Below, piece by piece: positions 9,920 through 20,100 of a stretch of 64,000 bases of DNA. Location: the NCBI RefSeq assembly GCF_009827405.1, contig NZ_WTYY01000003.1:310001-374000 (forward strand), given 5' to 3'. The position numbers and the translations under genes are program-made. How positions within the stretch are numbered: the stretch's first letter is position 1; each line of letters starts with the position of its first letter. This DNA is from Alteraurantiacibacter aestuarii (GTDB lineage: Bacteria > Pseudomonadota > Alphaproteobacteria > Sphingomonadales > Sphingomonadaceae). A model generated the notes under the pieces. It did not search any database and had not been told where the DNA came from. It saw nothing but the letters and a program-made list of their open reading frames with translations.

Positions 9920-10900
9920 ATGACCATGCTGATGCCGGCCGAATGGGCCAAGCAGGACTGGATCTGGATCGGCTTCCCGGCCGCCGCCGATTTGTGGGAG
10001 GACGACCTTGCCCCCGCACAGGAACAGGTGGCCGCTTTCGCCAATGCCATTGCCGAAACCGGGCAGCAGGTGCGACTGGTGGTGCGAGACGACGCCAGCG
10101 AGGCCGCCGCGCGAAAGCTGGCGCATGGATCGGTGATTTTCGAGCAGCACCCCTATGGCGACATCTGGGTGCGCGACACCGGCCCGGTGGCCCTGCTGGG
10201 CAATGGCCGGCGCTTTGCGCAGCGCTTCGGCTTCAATGGCTGGGGCGGAAAGTATCTGCTGGAGGGCGATCAGGAAACGGGCCTCTCGCTGGCGCAGGCA
10301 GGCGGGCTGGAGAGCGCCAAGGCTGACTGGATCCTGGAAGGCGGCGCGATTGACAGCGATGGCAGCGGGCTGGTGGTGACGACCGAGCAATGCCTGCTCA
10401 ATCCCAATCGCAACCCACAGCTGACGCGCGAGCAGATTGCCATGCGCTTGCAGCGGGACCTCGGCTTCGATCGCATCCTGTGGCTCGGCAACGGACTGCT
10501 GGGCGATCATACCGACGGCCATGTCGATAATCTTGCGCGCTTCGTGGCGCCGGGCAGGATTGCCATTCCGGTGGCCACTGGCAGCGACGATCCCAACGCC
10601 GCAACCTATGACGATGCCGCCGCACGGGCCGCCGCCTTCGGGCTGGAGGTCGCGCGCATTCCGTCTCCCGGCGCGATGGGGCAGGGCGACGATGTGGAGC
10701 CTGCCAGCTACATGAATTTCGTCATCGCCAATGATGTGGTGGTGGTGCCAACCTATGGCTCGGCGCAGGACGATCTGGCGGTGGCGGCCATTGGCGCGCT
10801 GTTCCCCGGCCGCTCCGCTGTGGGCCTGCGCGCCGATGCGGTGCTGACCGGCGGCGGCAGTTTCCACTGTTGCAGCTGCCACGTTCCGGCGGTGGTTTAA
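9920..10900 (+). CDS. Agmatine deiminase family protein (peptidyl-arginine deiminase superfamily)
   Basis: 326 residues. Agmatine deiminases convert agmatine to N-carbamoylputrescine. The protein begins MTMLMPAEWAKQDWIWIGFP, matching the PAEW...W.. family start; GDIWVRDTGP, EGGAIDSDG, LGDHTDGHVDN and the active-site loop GGGSFHCCSCHVPA are all present, so the catalytic Asp/His/Cys set is kept. The usual Gln-rich tail after the catalytic Cys (CITQQ type) is replaced by CCSCHVPA with three Cys. Start 9920 is chosen from three close ATGs; GGAGG lies 12 bases upstream. No putrescine pathway partner (aguB) is adjacent. Confidence 0.88.
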   Translation: MTMLMPAEWAKQDWIWIGFPAAADLWEDDLAPAQEQVAAFANAIAETGQQVRLVVRDDASEAAARKLAHGSVIFEQHPYGDIWVRDTGPVALLGNGRRFAQRFGFNGWGGKYLLEGDQETGLSLAQAGGLESAKADWILEGGAIDSDGSGLVVTTEQCLLNPNRNPQLTREQIAMRLQRDLGFDRILWLGNGLLGDHTDGHVDNLARFVAPGRIAIPVATGSDDPNAATYDDAAARAAAFGLEVARIPSPGAMGQGDDVEPASYMNFVIANDVVVVPTYGSAQDDLAVAAIGALFPGRSAVGLRADAVLTGGGSFHCCSCHVPAVV

Positions 10901-10934
10901 CGATTCATTAGCATCTGCAGGCCAGAAGGGCGGG

Positions 10935-11057
10935 ATGAGCAAGACCATTGCCCACACCCGCCAGATTGCAGCGCGCAGCATCGAAGCCGCGCGCCTTTCC
11001 ATTGTGGTGATTTGCGGCAGCGCGCTGGTCGCAGCGGGTCAGGCTCTGCCTTTCTAA
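10935..11057 (+). CDS. Possible 40-residue membrane peptide
   Basis: A short frame starting at ATG 10935 with AAGGGCGGG just upstream, 34 bp after the agmatine deiminase-like gene, and ending TAA at 11057. The product has a basic N-terminus (MSKTIAHTRQIAARS) and one hydrophobic helix (SIVVICGSALVAAG). Ribosome site, spacing and hydrophobic pattern support it, but it is too short to assign and could be chance. Confidence 0.4.
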   Translation: MSKTIAHTRQIAARSIEAARLSIVVICGSALVAAGQALPF

Positions 11058-11237
11058 ACCGCTCCGGTCTGCGGGCGAACGCTCAGTCAGCTTCCGCTCA
11101 AATTCCGCCCAGCTTCAACCCAGCATCAACAGTGCTGCCATAGTCGCCGCCCACAACCACCACGCGCCTGGCCCCGCCCTGCAGCAATGGCGAGGGCCGA
11201 TGCTTCTGGCGGCAGATCGTGAAAGATCGCCCGTGCC

Positions 11238-13256
11238 TTAGTCCGCCAGCTGGTCGGGCGGCGTTGCGGCGCTGGTCAGCAGGGCAATCGCCTCCTCCAG
11301 CGAAAGGAACTTCTGCTCCTTCTCACCCAGCGTCCGAAGCGCAATCGTGCCCTCTTCCGCCTCTCGCTTGCCGACCACCAGCATATAGGGGACCTTGGCC
11401 ACGGAATGCTCGCGCACCTTGTAGTTGATCTTCTCGTTACGCAGATCGGTATCGGCGCGAATGCCCGCCGCTTCCAGCCGGGCCGCCACGTCCTTCGCAT
11501 AATCGTCCGCGTCCGAAACGATGGTGGCCACCACCGCCTGAACCGGAGCGATCCACACCGGCAGCTTGCCGGCAAAATGCTCGATCAGAATGCCGATGAA
11601 CCGCTCATACGATCCGAAGATCGCCCGGTGCAGCATGACCGGGCGCTGGCGCGAGCCATCCTCTGCCACATAAGTGGCGTCGAGACGTTCGGGTAGAACG
11701 CGGTCGGACTGGATCGTGCCCACCTGCCAGGTGCGGCCGATGGCATCGGTCAGGTGCCATTCCAGCTTGGGCGCATAGAACGCGCCTTCGCCGGGCAGTT
11801 CTTCCCAGCCGAATTCTTCCGTGGCCATGCCGGCATCGACAACCGCCTGGCGCAGCTCGGCCTCGGCCTTGTCCCAGTCCTCATCGGAGCCGAATCGCTG
11901 ATCCGGGCGCAGCGCCAGCTTGATCGAATAGGTGAACCCGAAGTCGGCATAGATCCGATCGGCCAGCTCGCAGAACTTGCGCACCTCCTCCACGATCTGG
12001 TCTTCGCGGCAGAAGATATGCGCATCGTCCTGCGTGAACTGGCGCACGCGCATCAGTCCGTGCAGCGCGCCATGCGGCTCGTTCCGGTGGCAGCAGCCGT
12101 TCTCATACAGCCGCAGCGGCAGGTCGCGATAGGAGGTGATGCCCTGCTTGAAGACCTGCACATGCGCCGGGCAGTTCATCGGCTTGAGCGCCATCCATTC
12201 GGCGGCGTCGGAGACAATCGGGCCTTCATCCTCGGTGTTGGGAACCTCGTCCGGGATCACGAACATGTTTTCGCGATATTTGCCCCAATGGCCGGATTTC
12301 TCCCACTGGCGGGCATCCATCACCTGCGGCGTCTTGATTTCCAGATAGCCTGCGGCATCGATAGCGCGGCGCATATAGGCCTCCAGCTCGCGCCAGATGC
12401 GATAGCCGTGCGGGTGCCAGAACACGCTGCCGTGCGCTTCTTCCTGCAGGTGGAACAGGTCCATCTCTCGGCCCAGCTTGCGATGGTCACGCTTGGCGGC
12501 TTCCTCCAGCCGCATCAGATGTTCGTTCAGCTGCTTCTTGTTGAGCCAGCCGGTGCCATAGATGCGCGTCAGCTGGGCATTCTTCTGGTCGCCGCGCCAG
12601 TAAGCGCCAGCGGTGCGCATCAGCTTGAAGGCTTGCGGGTCGAGCTTGCCGGTAGAGGGCAGATGCGGCCCGCGGCACATATCCATCCATGCCGTGGGAT
12701 CATTGGCATCGCCGGACCAGTAGACCGACAGCTCCTCGCCTTCGGGCAGTTCAGCGGCCCATTCGGCCTTGAACTGCTCGCCATCGTCGGACCACTTCCT
12801 GATCAGGTCGGCACGGCTCCACACTTCACGGCGCAGCGGCTTGTCGGCCTTGATGATCTCGCGCATCTTCTCTTCGATCGCGGGCAGGTCATCCATGCCG
12901 AACGGTTCGCGGGAGGCGGGCGCCATCACGTCATAGTAAAAGCCGTCATCGGTGGCCGGGCCAAAGGTGATCTGCGTGCCGGGCCACAGCGCCTGCACAG
13001 CCTCTGCCAGCACGTGGGCATAATCGTGCCGCGCCAGTTCCAGCGCATCCGCCTCATCGCGCGACGTGACCAGCGCCAGCTGCACATCGTCATGCAGAGG
13101 CGCGGTGAGATCGCGCAGCTCACCATTGATGCGGGCGGCAAGCGCCGCCTTGGCAAGGCCGGGACCGATATCCGCTGCCACGTCGGCCGCGCTCGATCCT
13201 GCTTCCATTTGCCGCGACGATCCGTCGGGCAGGGTAATCGTGATGTACTTCGTCAT
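11238..13256 (-). CDS. thrS: Threonine--tRNA ligase
   Basis: Class II synthetase charging tRNA-Thr, with editing of mis-charged serine. 672 residues. Domains in order: TGS domain (residues 1-65, ITITLPDGSSRQMEAG), second additional domain with the HxxxH zinc-like editing motif HDYAHVLAEA and CRGPHLPSTG, catalytic core with KPMNCPAHVQVF, RNEPHGALHGLMRVRQF and QDDAHIFC, and the C-terminal anticodon-binding domain (IAPVQAVVATIVSD onward). No T-box or other leader was recognised in the 147 bp upstream, as expected outside Firmicutes. Confidence 0.96.
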   Translation of the reverse strand: MTKYITITLPDGSSRQMEAGSSAADVAADIGPGLAKAALAARINGELRDLTAPLHDDVQLALVTSRDEADALELARHDYAHVLAEAVQALWPGTQITFGPATDDGFYYDVMAPASREPFGMDDLPAIEEKMREIIKADKPLRREVWSRADLIRKWSDDGEQFKAEWAAELPEGEELSVYWSGDANDPTAWMDMCRGPHLPSTGKLDPQAFKLMRTAGAYWRGDQKNAQLTRIYGTGWLNKKQLNEHLMRLEEAAKRDHRKLGREMDLFHLQEEAHGSVFWHPHGYRIWRELEAYMRRAIDAAGYLEIKTPQVMDARQWEKSGHWGKYRENMFVIPDEVPNTEDEGPIVSDAAEWMALKPMNCPAHVQVFKQGITSYRDLPLRLYENGCCHRNEPHGALHGLMRVRQFTQDDAHIFCREDQIVEEVRKFCELADRIYADFGFTYSIKLALRPDQRFGSDEDWDKAEAELRQAVVDAGMATEEFGWEELPGEGAFYAPKLEWHLTDAIGRTWQVGTIQSDRVLPERLDATYVAEDGSRQRPVMLHRAIFGSYERFIGILIEHFAGKLPVWIAPVQAVVATIVSDADDYAKDVAARLEAAGIRADTDLRNEKINYKVREHSVAKVPYMLVVGKREAEEGTIALRTLGEKEQKFLSLEEAIALLTSAATPPDQLAD

Positions 13257-13403
13257 TGAGATAATAGCCGTTCAAACTGGTTGCAGGCGCAATGGCACAT
13301 GGTGCGATCCGGCGAAAGGGGCAAGCCCCCGCGGGCCGCGCGCCGTGCACTCCCCGCCCGGGAGCGCAGCATGCCGGGAATGCGGCCTCTGCAATGGCGT
13401 CCA

Positions 13404-14327
13404 TCAGCTCCCCGGATTGAGCAGCTCGCGGTCGATCCTGTCCAGCAGTGGCGCGTTGCGGGCGCTCGTCAATTTGCGGGCGAAGTACTTTCCGCTGTTG
13501 CGGATCATGTCGAAATCGCTGTCCGTATTGCCGAAATCGCGGGTGCCTGTGGGGTAAATGAAGTGCAGCGGAGCCTCATACAGCGTCTCTCCCCCCCGGT
13601 CAGTGACCGGCACGCATGCCGGTGCATAGGCAGAGTTGCCCATGATCGTCTGGAAGAATTGTTCGTCGGCAGCCCAGACCGAAGTGAAGGCCTTGGCCAG
13701 CCGCGGCTCCTGATCCGATTGCTCCAGCGCGAACCGGCATGCGTCAGGCGTCATCGCCCACCAGGTGCTGCCAAAATACATCGCGCGGTCGATTTCCCGG
13801 CTGATATCCCGCCCGATCAGCTTGGCGAAGCGGTTGCGCCAGTTGCGCAGCGCGGTGTCCGCCCTGGCCAGCGCCGGACGGGATTTCAGCGCGGTCCATG
13901 AAACCATTGGCGAAAGCGCCCAGTGGCGGCCTGAAAGCCCTGCCAGATGCGAACCTGGCGCCACCTTGACCAAGGCCAGATCCTGATGGCCGGGGTTCTC
14001 TTCAAAGTGCCGGACCAGTTCATCCAGCGGGCGAACCGGATAGCAGGTGCCCGATATCAGCATCAGGCGCAGGAACTGCTCCCCGTCTGCCAGAGCCGCG
14101 CGCATCAACGCCAGAATGGCTTTCACCATCGGGAAGCTTGCCCAGAACACCGTTTCCCGCGTCTTGATGACGGTGACGTTATCCAGGGCCTCGATCCGCT
14201 CGACAGGGAAGCCGGTGGCCTTGGCATCCACATGCACAAACACCCGGTGCGGGGCCAGACGGGTGCACAGGCGTTCGGTCATGGCGGGATCATCATGCGT
14301 CAGCAGCAGAAATGCGATGCGGTTCAT
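13404..14327 (-). CDS. Core-2/I-branching (GT14-like) glycosyltransferase
   Basis: 307 residues from ATG 14327 with GGGGGA upstream. The N-terminus MNRIAFLLLTHDDP and the run FVHVDAKATGF, LISGTCYPVRPLDEL and SSTWW-like FGSTWWAMTPDACRF match bacterial members of the branch (core-2/I-branching) beta-1,6-N-acetylglucosaminyltransferase family. In bacteria these act on surface polysaccharides or remain uncharacterised. The gene stands alone, separated by about 150 bp from both neighbours, and is divergent from the alpha/beta hydrolase. Confidence 0.82.
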   Translation of the reverse strand: MNRIAFLLLTHDDPAMTERLCTRLAPHRVFVHVDAKATGFPVERIEALDNVTVIKTRETVFWASFPMVKAILALMRAALADGEQFLRLMLISGTCYPVRPLDELVRHFEENPGHQDLALVKVAPGSHLAGLSGRHWALSPMVSWTALKSRPALARADTALRNWRNRFAKLIGRDISREIDRAMYFGSTWWAMTPDACRFALEQSDQEPRLAKAFTSVWAADEQFFQTIMGNSAYAPACVPVTDRGGETLYEAPLHFIYPTGTRDFGNTDSDFDMIRNSGKYFARKLTSARNAPLLDRIDRELLNPGS

Positions 14328-14477
14328 GGATGTCCCCCGATAATCCAGATTTTTCAATTGCCCGTGCCTCATGGCAGCAGCCTATTCGCGCTGCAATCGC
14401 TAGCTGGCCATGTCCGTGCCCGGCGCGCGGGCGCATTTCACTTGAATTGATGCGCCCAAGCTTTCACTCATTTGGTC

Positions 14478-15215
14478 ATGGCCGATATGGATTTTGCCCA
14501 CACGAATATCGCCGGCCGGACAATTGCCTTGCGCCATGTGCGGGGCAGTGGCCCGGCCATGGTCTTCCTGCCCGGATACATGTCCGACATGGCCGGCAGC
14601 AAGGCGACGGCGCTGTTCGACTGGTGCACCGCAGCCGGGCGCGAATGCCTGTTGCTGGATTATTCGGGTTGCGGGGAAAGCCCCGGCGATTTTGCCGACG
14701 GCACCTTGTCCCGCTGGTGCGAGGAAGTGGTCGGTCTGGCAGAACAGACCCTCGTCTGTGACCGGATGGTGCTGGTCGGTTCTTCCATGGGCGGGTGGCT
14801 GATGCTGCTGGCGGCCCGCCAGTTGCAGGACAGACTCGCCGGCCTGGTGGGCATCGCCGCAGCGCCGGATTTCACCAGCTGGGGCTATGACGATAGCGAA
14901 AAGGCGCGGCTGGCCGGGGGACACACAGTGCTGCGCGACAATCCCTATGGCCCGGACCCGACCCCGACCCACGCCGCCTTCTGGGCCGATGGGCAGGAGC
15001 AGTTGCAGCTGGTGGATGAGATCCCGCTCGATTGTCCGGTGCGGCTGCTGCACGGGCAGGAAGACGGCGACGTGCCGGTCGAAATCTCCCTGCGGCTGGC
15101 AGCAGCCCTGCGTTCACCCGATGTGCAGGTGACGCTGGTCAAGGGGGGCGACCACCGCTTGTCGCGTGAGGGGGATATCGCCCTTTTGCTGCGCACGGCG
15201 GCATCGATACGCTGA
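14478..15215 (+). CDS. Alpha/beta hydrolase
   Basis: 245 residues. Nucleophile elbow GSSMGGW (Ser about residue 100), oxyanion-side FLPGYMSDMAGSKA, acid in LLHGQEDGDVP and catalytic His in KGGDHRLSREGD complete a triad. The PGYMSDM...KA pattern and small size resemble the ABHD10-like acyl-protein thioesterase/esterase group, but the substrate cannot be inferred. It starts a rightward run: the TPR protein follows 15 bp downstream, then the luciferase-like gene with an ATGA overlap. Confidence 0.88.
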   Translation: MADMDFAHTNIAGRTIALRHVRGSGPAMVFLPGYMSDMAGSKATALFDWCTAAGRECLLLDYSGCGESPGDFADGTLSRWCEEVVGLAEQTLVCDRMVLVGSSMGGWLMLLAARQLQDRLAGLVGIAAAPDFTSWGYDDSEKARLAGGHTVLRDNPYGPDPTPTHAAFWADGQEQLQLVDEIPLDCPVRLLHGQEDGDVPVEISLRLAAALRSPDVQVTLVKGGDHRLSREGDIALLLRTAASIR

Positions 15216-15230
15216 TCCGGACATGCGCTG

Positions 15231-16031
15231 ATGATTGCCTTTGCCTTTACGCTTCTGGCCGCCGCCCAGACTTCGGCCCCGCTCATCCATCAGCCACCTG
15301 CCCTCCAGCCACTCACATTGCAGGAAGACCGGCTGCGCGCCTGCATGACACAGGCCCGCCGCGATCCGCCCACCGCCATCACCACGGCGGTGGAATGGAT
15401 GGAAGGCACCTATGGCGGTGACCTCAGCTATCCACAGCAGTGCCTGGGATTTGCCTATATGAGCCTGCTGCGCTGGGATTCCGCCCGCGTGGCATTCATC
15501 GCCGCGCGCGATTCGCGGCCGGAAACCGATCATGCCGGGCGCGCAAGGCTGGGTGGCATGGCAGGAAATGCGGCATTGGGGGCGGAGGACTTCGCCGCTG
15601 CCGCTCCGTTGCTGGCCACTGCGCAGGCAGACGCGCTGGCAGCAGGCGATAACCCGCTGGCAGGACAAATGGCGACCGATCGCGCCCGCGCGCTGGTGGG
15701 GCTTGGTTCCAATCAGGAGGCCGCCGCCGTCCTTGAACAGGCGCGCGAGCTGGCCCCGCAGGAAGGCGCCATCTGGCTGCTGTCTGCCACTCTGGCGCGG
15801 CGGATGGATGATCTTGCTGCGGCGCAGGGGTGGATACGCACCGCCGCGCTGCTCGATCCGCAAAACCCCGCTGTCGGGCTGGAGGCCGGGCTGATCGCCG
15901 CGCTGGGCGGGTTTGACGATGCCGCACGCAGCAGCTGGCAATCGGTGCTTGCACTTGCCCCCGGCACCGCCGAAGCCATGACCGCCCAGACATATCTGGC
16001 GCAACTGGATGGAGAACCTCCCGCGCGATGA
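15231..16031 (+). CDS. Exported tetratricopeptide-repeat protein
   Basis: 266 residues with a short N-terminal hydrophobic signal (MIAFAFTLLAAAQTSA). From about residue 60 on it is a series of degenerate TPR helices: LSYPQQCLGFAYMSLLRWDSA, ALVGLGSNQEAAAVLEQARELAP, AIWLLSATLARRMDDLAAAQ and a final GFDDAARSSWQSVLALAPGTA. TPR proteins are scaffolds; no partner domain is fused. Located between the hydrolase and the luciferase-like gene, overlapping the latter by ATGA, so the three are one operon. Function unknown. Confidence 0.8.
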   Translation: MIAFAFTLLAAAQTSAPLIHQPPALQPLTLQEDRLRACMTQARRDPPTAITTAVEWMEGTYGGDLSYPQQCLGFAYMSLLRWDSARVAFIAARDSRPETDHAGRARLGGMAGNAALGAEDFAAAAPLLATAQADALAAGDNPLAGQMATDRARALVGLGSNQEAAAVLEQARELAPQEGAIWLLSATLARRMDDLAAAQGWIRTAALLDPQNPAVGLEAGLIAALGGFDDAARSSWQSVLALAPGTAEAMTAQTYLAQLDGEPPAR

Positions 16032-17011
16032 TACCCCTGTCGGTCCTCGATCTCGTCCCCATTCGCGAAGGCAGCGATGTCGCGCAGGCGCTGACACAGG
16101 CGGGCCAGCTGGCCGCAGTGGCGGACAAGGCCGGATACAAGCGCTTCTGGGTGGCGGAGCATCATGCAACGCCGGGCATCGCAGGCGGCGCAACGTCGGT
16201 GGTGCTGGCGCATATCGGCCATTGCACCAGCACCATCCGCATCGGCGCGGGCGGGATCATGCTGCCCAATCACAACCCGTTCGTGATCGCAGAACAGTTC
16301 GGCACGCTGGACGGCCTGTTTCCCGGCCGGGTGGACCTGGGGCTTGGCCGCGCGCCGGGTGCCGGACAGATACTGGGTCAGGCGCTGCGCAAGGACTTGC
16401 ACCAGAACGCCGAATATTTCCCGCAGGACGTGGTCGAGCTGCGCGCCATGCTGACCGGCGACATCGATCTGCCGATCACCGCCACGCCGGGCCTTGGGGC
16501 AAAGGTGGAGCTGTGGATGCTCGGCTCCAGCCTGTTTGGCGCGCAGCTGGCCGCGCGGCTGGGCCTGCCCTATGCCTTTGCCAGCCATTTCGCGCCCGAC
16601 CACCTCGATGCCGCGCTGGAAACCTATCGCAGCCACTTCCGCCCTTCAGAGGCGCTGGAAAAGCCGCATGTGATGGCCGCCATGACGATGATCTGCGCCG
16701 AAACGGACCGTGAGGCGCAGGATCTGGCCAGTTCGCAGGACCAGTCCTTTGTGCGCCTGCGCACCGGCGATCCGGGCAAGCTGCCGCCGCCCGTGCCCGG
16801 TTACCGCGACAGCCTGCCGGTGTCCGCGCGCGCCATGCTGGACCGGCTCGACACCGCGCGCGCAGTCGGCTCGCCGCAAACCGTGCGCGAGCGGATCGGG
16901 CGCTTTGTGGCGCGCACGCAGGCGGATGAGATCATCACCTCCGGCGCGACATTCGATCCCGAGGCGCGCTGCGAATCGCTGCGGCTGGCCAGGGCCGCAC
17001 TTGCCAAATGA
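16028..17011 (+). CDS. LLM-class (luciferase-like) flavin oxidoreductase
   Basis: 327 residues. Starts IPLSVLDLVPIREGSD, then RFWVAEHHATPGIAGGAT, IRIGAGGIMLPNHNP and GRVDLGLGRAPG: the canonical TIM-barrel signatures of the MsnO8/YhbW-like subgroup of bacterial luciferase family enzymes, which use reduced FMN or F420. In this subgroup the physiological substrate is generally unknown. Start ATG overlaps the TPR gene stop by four bases. Immediately after its stop lies an exact 12-bp tandem duplication. Confidence 0.93.
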   Translation: MIPLSVLDLVPIREGSDVAQALTQAGQLAAVADKAGYKRFWVAEHHATPGIAGGATSVVLAHIGHCTSTIRIGAGGIMLPNHNPFVIAEQFGTLDGLFPGRVDLGLGRAPGAGQILGQALRKDLHQNAEYFPQDVVELRAMLTGDIDLPITATPGLGAKVELWMLGSSLFGAQLAARLGLPYAFASHFAPDHLDAALETYRSHFRPSEALEKPHVMAAMTMICAETDREAQDLASSQDQSFVRLRTGDPGKLPPPVPGYRDSLPVSARAMLDRLDTARAVGSPQTVRERIGRFVARTQADEIITSGATFDPEARCESLRLARAALAK

Positions 17012-17013
17012 GC

Positions 17014-17037
17014 CGGGGAATCTAACGGGGAATCTAA
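17014..17037. repeat. Exact 12-bp tandem duplication after a stop codon
   Basis: CGGGGAATCTAA occurs twice in direct succession starting three bases after the stop of the luciferase-like gene. One of several short tandem duplications at gene ends in this window. Confidence 0.9.
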
Positions 17038-17170
17038 GTGGTTTCACAAATTACCAGTTTAAGGGTGCCAAGCCCCTGAGCGCATAGTAGAGGCATGGCA
17101 AGCTGCCGGACCTGCCGGCAATCAGACCAATAAGACGGCCCGGGAGAGGGCCAGACAGAAGGGCCAGGAC

Positions 17171-20100
17171 ATGGCAAAAGCCAAGGCACCAGTTTCCACG
17201 GCAAAGAGCGGCACGGGTGAGCAGGCCGGGCAGGATGTCCTGTTGCAGACCCTGCGCGATCGCATCGCCAGATCCATCCTTCCCGGCGAACTGCCGCTGG
17301 ATGGGCCGGCGCTCGACGATGCCGCCCGGTTCCTGCTGGAAGCCGCACAACATCGCGGCGATGGCAAGCCTTCCATCCTGATCCGCTCCGCCAGTGGCGA
17401 GAAGCGCTTCACCCGCATCGCCATCGTCAATCGCGACGTGCCCTTCCTGGTCGATTCGATTGCCCATGCCATTGCCGCGCGCGGATTGACGATTGACCGG
17501 CTGGTCCATCCGATCCTGCCCGTGCGGCGGGACGCGAACCGCAATCTGGCCGAATTGCCGCAGGGCAATGGCACCGGCGAAAAGCACGAATCCTTCGTCT
17601 ATATCGAATGTGACCGCATCGATGCGAAGGAACGCCGCGCGGTACAGGCCGATCTGGACAGCGCCATTGCCGATGTCCGCGCGACCGTGGCCGACTGGCC
17701 CAGAATGCGCGAGATCATTGCCAGCGATGCCGACCGGCTGAGCGATGCCGAAGGCGCGGCGCTGCTGCGCTGGCTGGGCGGGGGCATGATGACCCAGCTT
17801 GGCCATCTGGTCCGCCGCCGCGACGGAGCAACATCGGGCCATCTGGGCATTTGCCGCAAGAGCGCGCACGAATTGCTGGCCGATTCCACTTATGAGCGCG
17901 CCTTTGCCTGGTTCGACGGGGTCAAGGGCACACCGGGCCGTTCGCCGCTGATCATCAAGGCCAACCGGCTCAGCCTGGTGCATCGCCGCGTGCCGCTGGA
18001 CCTGTTCATCGTTCCGCTGTTCGAGGACGGACGCGTGGCTGCCCTGTCGGTCCATGCCGGCATCTGGACCAGCGCCGCGCTGACCTCCCCGCCGGAAACC
18101 GTGCCGGTGATGCGCCAGCAACTCAAATCGATCATGGACCGGCTGAACTTCACGCCCGGCGGCCACGATCACAAGGCGCTGATCCATGCGTTGAGCGTGC
18201 TGCCGCATGACCTGATCATCAGCTTTGCCGAGGATGACACGCTGCGGATCGCCACCACGCTGATGGCGCTGATCGATCGCCCGCGCCCGCGCGTGGCCAT
18301 CGTCGCCGCACCGCTGGAAAGGCATGTGTTCGCGTTTGTCTGGTTGCCGCGCGACATGCTCTCCACCACCGTGCGCCTGCAGATCCAGGGTCTGCTGGAA
18401 GAGACCACCCACACCCACACGCTCGACTGGAGCCTGATGGTGGAAGGCGGCAATCTGGCGCTGCTGCGCTTCGTGCTCGATGCCCGCGGCGCGAATTTCG
18501 AGCCGGATGAAGCAGCTATCGATGCCCGCCTGCAGGATATGCTGCGCGGCTGGGGTGACGCGGTGGAATCCGCGCTGGGCGAGACGGAGGAGCCAAGCCG
18601 CGCCGCCGCGCTGGCGCTGCGCTATGCCGCCAGTTTCCCGATCCCGTACCGTGCCGCCTATGGCGCGATCGAGGCCGCCCGCGATATCGAACGGCTGCGC
18701 CATATGGCCGGCGAGGATGCGCAAAAGCCACTGGGCCGCGATGCCCGCCTCTACCGGCTGGAAAGCGATGCGGCGGACCAGCTGCGCCTGAAGATTTACC
18801 AGACCAGCGGATCGCTGCCGCTGTCGGATGCGGTGCCCGCGCTGGAGAACTTCGGTTTCCGTGTGCTGTCCGAAATTCCCACAAAGCTGGGCGGTAACGA
18901 TCACGGCACGATCCACGATTTCCTGCTCGGCATGCCGACCGGCGAACAGAGCGCCCCGCTGCTTGAACGCGCGGAAGCGATCGAGCAGGCCATTACCAGC
19001 GTGCTGAACGAGAGGGCGGAGGACGATGTCTTCAACCGCCTGGTCATTTCCACCACGCTTTCCGCGCAGGAAGCCGAATGGCTGCGCGCGTTCTATCGCT
19101 ACCTGCGCCAGGCCAATACCGCCTTCACCATCTACACCGTGGTCAACGCGCTGACCCGTGCGCCCGATGTGACCCGGGCGCTGATCCAGCTGTTCCGCAC
19201 CAGTCACGATCCGTCCTTCAAGGGCGACCGCGTACAGGCCTGCGAGGCCGCAGAGGACGCCATTCGCACCGGGCTGGTGGATGTGGGCGCCATCAACGAT
19301 GACCGCATCCTGCGCCTTTACTGGCAGATTGTGCGTGCGGTCCTGCGCACCAATGTGTTCGCCCCGGCAGCGATCGAAGCGCTCGCCTTCAAGATCGATT
19401 CCTCGCAGGTTCCCGGCCTGCCAAAGCCCGTGCCATGGCGCGAAATCTTCGTCTATTCGCGGCGCGTGGAAGGCATTCACCTGCGGGCCGGACCGGTTGC
19501 CCGCGGCGGCATTCGCTGGTCCGACCGGCGCGACGATTTCCGCACCGAGATTCTGGGCCTGATGAAGGCGCAGCGGGTGAAGAACGCGGTGATCGTGCCA
19601 ACCGGCGCCAAGGGCGGCTTTTACCCCAAGCGCCTGCCCAACCCCGCGCTCGACCGCGATGCGTGGTTTGAGGAAGGGCGCGAGAGCTACAAGCTGTTCA
19701 TCCGCACGCTGCTGTCCGTCACCGACAACATCGTGGATGACAAGGTGATCCACCCGCAGGACGTGGTGATCCATGACGGCGAGGACCCCTATTTCGTGGT
19801 CGCCGCCGACAAGGGCACCGCCAGCTTCTCCGACACCGCCAACGCCATCGCGCTGGAGCGGGGCTTCTGGCTGGGCGACGCCTTCGCCAGCGGCGGGTCG
19901 AACGGATATGACCACAAGGTCATGGGCATTACCGCGCGCGGCGCGTGGATTTCGGTCCAGCGCCACTTCCTGGAAATGGGCGTGGACGTACAGACAGAGG
20001 CGACCCGCGTGGTCGGCTGCGGCGATATGTCGGGCGATGTGTTCGGCAATGGCATGCTGCTGTCCAGGGCGATCAAGCTGGTGGCAGCCTTCGATCACCG

